Assembly: GCA_007128525.1 (NCBI GenBank)
Contig: SKXG01000279.1
Span: 1 to 14,665, forward strand
Length of the DNA stretch: 14,665 bases
Source of the DNA: Pseudomonadales bacterium
Lineage (GTDB): Bacteria; Pseudomonadota; Gammaproteobacteria; Pseudomonadales; Azotimanducaceae
Reading direction: 5' to 3'
Positions 12,594-14,665 of the stretch are shown here, one piece after another. The notes beneath the pieces were generated by a model, which was given only the letters and a program-made list of their open reading frames with translations, was not told where the DNA came from and made no database searches. Position 1 is the first letter of the stretch. Each line of letters opens with the position of its first letter. The position numbers were made by a program, and so were the translations under genes.

Positions 12594-13447
12594 CGTGTGC
12601 GCGCACGCAGCGCCTGTTGGCGCTGGTGATGGGCCTGGGTATGGGCGTGGTGCTGAGTGGCTGCATGCTGTTGCCGCCGCCGTCGCCCGCCAACCCCATG
12701 GCTGTATTACCCGGCGACATGCTGTCGCCGGATGTGCCACGAGCGCATGACACGCTGGTCATTCTGCTGCCCGGGCGCGGAGCGCGGGCGGCAGACTTCA
12801 GGCAGCGTGGGTTTTTCGATGCCGCGGCAGGACATCCCTTTGACCTGGTCGCGGCGGATGCGCACTTCGGTTATTACCGAGAGCGCACCATCATCGAGCG
12901 CCTGCATGAGGACGTGATAGGGCCGGCCAAAGCAGCCGGTTATCGCGAGATCTGGCTGGCTGGGATATCTGCCGGAGCCTTTGGGGCGCTGATGTACGCC
13001 GCCGCGGAGGACGTGGATGGATTGATTCTGCTCGCACCTTATCCTGGTGATCGCGATCTGGTTGCGGAGATCTCCGAAGCTGGCGGGCTGCAGTACTGGG
13101 ATGCCGACAACAGCACAGCGGGTCAGGCGCATCAGCGCGTGGTCTGGCGCTACCTGCAGTCGATGCCCGAGGAATCGCCGCACTTGAAGGTTCGGCTGGG
13201 CTACGGGACAGATGACAATTTTGCATCTGCCGCGGAGCTGCTTGCGACGACGCTGTCATCAGAGCAGGTGTATCAGACCCCGGGCGGTCATCGATGGCCG
13301 GTCTGGCTCACGCTGTGGCGTGACATTTTGCGGACCGGTTTGCAGGAACCTTTGGTAGATTCTGGGCGAGCTGCCTATAATGACGGGGTGGAAACGGGAT
13401 TAGCACACCCGGTTTCCAAGTTAGTTAAAGTCAGAACAGGGGATTGA
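12590..13447 (+). CDS. Lipoprotein alpha/beta hydrolase
   Basis: About 285 residues, exported and lipid-anchored. The N-terminus [25 protein letters not shown] (counted from CTG 12590) shows a positive n-region, a hydrophobic core and lipobox L22-S-G-C25. The mature part is an alpha/beta hydrolase: [10 protein letters not shown] (55-64, strand 3 and oxyanion region), GISAGAFG with nucleophile Ser127, YGTDD with acid Asp208 or Asp209, and GGHRW with His234, a complete Ser-Asp-His triad in order. Substrate unknown; an esterase or lipase-like role at the envelope is the inference. The start is uncertain: the frame is open to ATG 12524, which has AAGGA before it but would overlap the thiolase by 70 nt and put about 22 extra residues before the signal. 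The C-terminal 25-30 residues run through the apparent promoter of the TetR gene and look unrelated to the hydrolase fold. Four nt separate its stop from tetR. Confidence 0.75.
   Translation: MTCARTQRLLALVMGLGMGVVLSGCMLLPPPSPANPMAVLPGDMLSPDVPRAHDTLVILLPGRGARAADFRQRGFFDAAAGHPFDLVAADAHFGYYRERTIIERLHEDVIGPAKAAGYREIWLAGISAGAFGALMYAAAEDVDGLILLAPYPGDRDLVAEISEAGGLQYWDADNSTAGQAHQRVVWRYLQSMPEESPHLKVRLGYGTDDNFASAAELLATTLSSEQVYQTPGGHRWPVWLTLWRDILRTGLQEPLVDSGRAAYNDGVETGLAHPVSKLVKVRTGD
13352..13381 (+). promoter_or_regulatory. Internal promoter for the TetR gene
   Basis: A perfect -10 box TATAAT (13376-13381) is preceded at 18 nt by TTGGTA (13352-13357), a 4-of-6 -35 box. It lies in the 3' end of the lipoprotein gene, 70 nt before the TetR ATG, with the predicted start of transcription near 13388. 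Confidence 0.55.
13390..13417. promoter_or_regulatory. Inverted repeat at the TetR promoter (possible operator)
   Basis: GGAAACGGG (13390-13398) pairs with CCC-G-GTTTCC (13408-13417), nine base pairs with one bulged G across a 9-nt centre. It begins at the predicted transcription start, where a TetR repressor would block its own promoter; a 5' leader hairpin is the alternative reading. Confidence 0.45.
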
Positions 13448-13451
13448 GACC

Positions 13452-14051
13452 ATGAGTAGAGCACAAGGCTCCGCTGCTTTGCGTCTGGACGAAAGTGACA
13501 GCGCCAAGTCTGAAGCGGCTGAACAAATCCTGGATGCCTTTGCCCGGCGCGCCAAGCGACTTGGTATCCGGGCCATCATTATTGATGACGTCGCCCGCGA
13601 TCTGGGTATGAGCAAGAAGACCATCTATCAGCATTTCCGCTCCAAGGAAGCCTTGGTCGAAGGGCTGGTGGAACGTTGGCACCAACGCCTGGAGACGCCG
13701 ATACCGGACGGCGATCCGGTTGAGATCATGCGTGAATGGGTGGTCAGCTGGAACGACAACAACGATCGTTACTCACCCGAGTTCTGGGAAGAGCTGGCCA
13801 CTGACTATCCCCATTTGCACGAGGCTTACCTTGCTCACGTCAGTGAGAAGAAGCGCATGCTGGGGAAACGCCTAAACCCCCTGATGAAGTCGAGCGTCAA
13901 GCAGCGCTTCGCGTGGGAGTGCTACAGTCTCCTGCTCGATGCCGCCCGGCGCCCCGAGTTCCAGCAGGCCGTGGGCATGAACAAGCCTGAGGCACTGATG
14001 GCAGCTCTGGATCTCTGGATCGACGGTTGCCTGGACTTGTCCAAACGTTAA
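13452..14051 (+). CDS. TetR-family transcriptional regulator
   Basis: A 199-residue one-component regulator. The N-terminal helix-turn-helix is at about residues 24-68: AAEQILDAFARRAKRLGIRAIIIDDVARDLGMSKKTIYQHFRSKEALVEGL, with the recognition helix SKKTIYQHF and the usual F-x-(S/N)-K-E-x-L after it. The C-terminal ligand-binding domain is not recognisable by eye. It starts at ATG 13452 with GGGG(A) about 9 nt upstream and 4 nt after the lipoprotein stop. It is probably transcribed both with the thiolase unit and from its own promoter at 13352-13381. The operator candidate at 13390-13417 suggests autoregulation; the acyl-CoA and lipoprotein neighbours suggest a fatty-acyl or ester ligand, which is an inference. 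Its TAA stop overlaps the convergent serine hydrolase stop. Confidence 0.9.
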   Translation: MSRAQGSAALRLDESDSAKSEAAEQILDAFARRAKRLGIRAIIIDDVARDLGMSKKTIYQHFRSKEALVEGLVERWHQRLETPIPDGDPVEIMREWVVSWNDNNDRYSPEFWEELATDYPHLHEAYLAHVSEKKRMLGKRLNPLMKSSVKQRFAWECYSLLLDAARRPEFQQAVGMNKPEALMAALDLWIDGCLDLSKR

Positions 14052-14665
14052 TTTGCAGCGTCCACAATGGCGGCCACCAGCGCCGCCCGGGCGCCGCTCA
14101 GGTCGGCGCCTACGGCGGTCGGCCAGGCTGAGTTGGTGACGATGACCAGGTTGTCCTCCGGCACCATGTGAATCAGCTGACCGAAAATGCCGCGCGCCTG
14201 AAAGCTGCCGTCGGCCAGCGTCCACCAGAAGTAGCCATAGCCATCGCCGTTTGGGAAAGGCGTTTGCAGTTGATTGCTGGTTGCCGCTTCGACCCAGCCT
14301 TCCGGCAGTATCCGCTCGCCGTTGTGTGTGCCGTCGCCGAGCATGAACAGGCCGAGCCGCGCGTAGTCTCGCAGCGAGACGGCCATGCAGCAGCCACCCC
14401 GCTCATGGCCCTGGGTGTCGAGCTGCCAGGCCGCATCATGCTCCATGCCCAGTGGCTGCCAGAGCGTCTCCTGCAGATACTCAGCCAGTGAGCGGCCGGT
14501 GGCGCGTGACAGCACAAAGCCCACCAGGTCGGTCTCTCCCGTGTTGTAGTTGAACAGAGTCCCTGGTGCGTGCTGTCGCTCAAGATTGGCAAGATAGCTC
14601 AGTATCGGGTTAACCGCCGGGTCGTCTGACGGCGTGTTATAGATGCGTCCGATGTCCGATTCCGG
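14048..14665 (-). CDS. Serine hydrolase, class C beta-lactamase family, C-terminal part (cut by window edge)
   Basis: The minus-strand frame is open from the right edge (14665) to TAA at 14050-14048, giving the C-terminal 205 residues; the N-terminus with the SxxK nucleophile motif lies outside. The tyrosine motif region reads LFNYNTGETDLVGFVLSRATGRSLAEYL, followed by QPLGMEHDAAW, GCCMAVSLRDYARLGLFMLGDG, GYGYFWWTL and RGIFGQLIHMVPEDNLVIV, all common in beta-lactamase-related serine hydrolases such as 6-aminohexanoate-dimer hydrolase and EstB-type esterases. I see no reason to call it a resistance beta-lactamase. It is convergent with the TetR gene, their stop codons overlapping by 4 nt (14048-14051). 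A GTG at 14524-14522 is internal and not the true start. Confidence 0.82.
   Translation of the reverse strand, partial: PESDIGRIYNTPSDDPAVNPILSYLANLERQHAPGTLFNYNTGETDLVGFVLSRATGRSLAEYLQETLWQPLGMEHDAAWQLDTQGHERGGCCMAVSLRDYARLGLFMLGDGTHNGERILPEGWVEAATSNQLQTPFPNGDGYGYFWWTLADGSFQARGIFGQLIHMVPEDNLVIVTNSAWPTAVGADLSGARAALVAAIVDAAN

Noticed and set aside
14048..14665. Serine hydrolase read as an AmpC beta-lactamase
   Set aside because: The visible C-terminal blocks (RGIFGQLIHMVP, SLRDYARLGLFML) resemble esterase or 6-aminohexanoate hydrolase relatives, with no KTG-type motif seen.
1..14665. Mobile elements, CRISPR arrays, tRNA or phage genes
   Set aside because: No transposase or integrase motif, spaced direct repeat series or tRNA-like cloverleaf was noticed; coding density and gene order look like stable chromosome.

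Overview
The window is GC-rich, tightly packed chromosomal DNA, most likely from a gammaproteobacterium. The best evidence is the left end: a Ycf46-type AAA ATPase, a HIT protein, coq7, an OsmC-family gene and a CRP/Vfr regulator lie together. As I recall, the same neighbours surround vfr in Pseudomonas (PA0652-PA0657), there with speD inserted; speD is absent here. Coq7 implies ubiquinone respiration. The SlyA-like regulator and the PcaF-type thiolase also look proteobacterial. I see no rRNA, tRNA, insertion sequence, integrase or CRISPR array, and no intergenic gap reaches 300 bases.

Layout. 1-582 (-): start of an AAA ATPase, cut by the left edge. 660-1657 (+): HIT protein and coq7, overlapping by 1 nt. 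1698-2123 (-): OsmC-like protein, divergent from the Crp/Vfr regulator at 2279-2974 (+). 3109-5137 (+): a metal-dependent cyclase/amidohydrolase followed by a PcaF-type thiolase, closed by a hairpin that faces the next, convergent unit. 5184-7974 (-): a three-gene unit of PAS protein with a C-terminal Cys cluster, SLAC1/TehA-type membrane protein, and erythromycin-esterase-like protein. 8132-11290 (+): slyA-like regulator, emrA-like adaptor and emrB-like pump, with 4-nt and 11-nt overlaps. 11406-14051 (+): a second thiolase, a lipoprotein alpha/beta hydrolase and a TetR regulator. 14048-14665 (-): C-terminal part of a class-C beta-lactamase-fold serine hydrolase, cut by the right edge.

How the genes work together. 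The slyA-emrAB unit is a self-contained drug or toxicant efflux cassette: two proteins of a tripartite pump (no outer-membrane partner here) behind a regulator whose promoter carries a perfect TTAGCAAGCTAA palindrome. The cyclase-thiolase pair suggests the end of an aromatic or cyclic-acid degradation route, without the other pca genes. The thiolase-lipoprotein-TetR unit looks like a small regulated acyl-CoA/ester module. The PAS-SLAC1-esterase unit is the least familiar combination. The 157-base gap between it and slyA holds three palindromes and is the most signal-rich non-coding DNA in the window.

Many genes start with GTG, TTG or possibly CTG, so several starts rest on ribosome-binding sites rather than on ATG codons. 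All functions are read from motifs by eye; nothing was searched.
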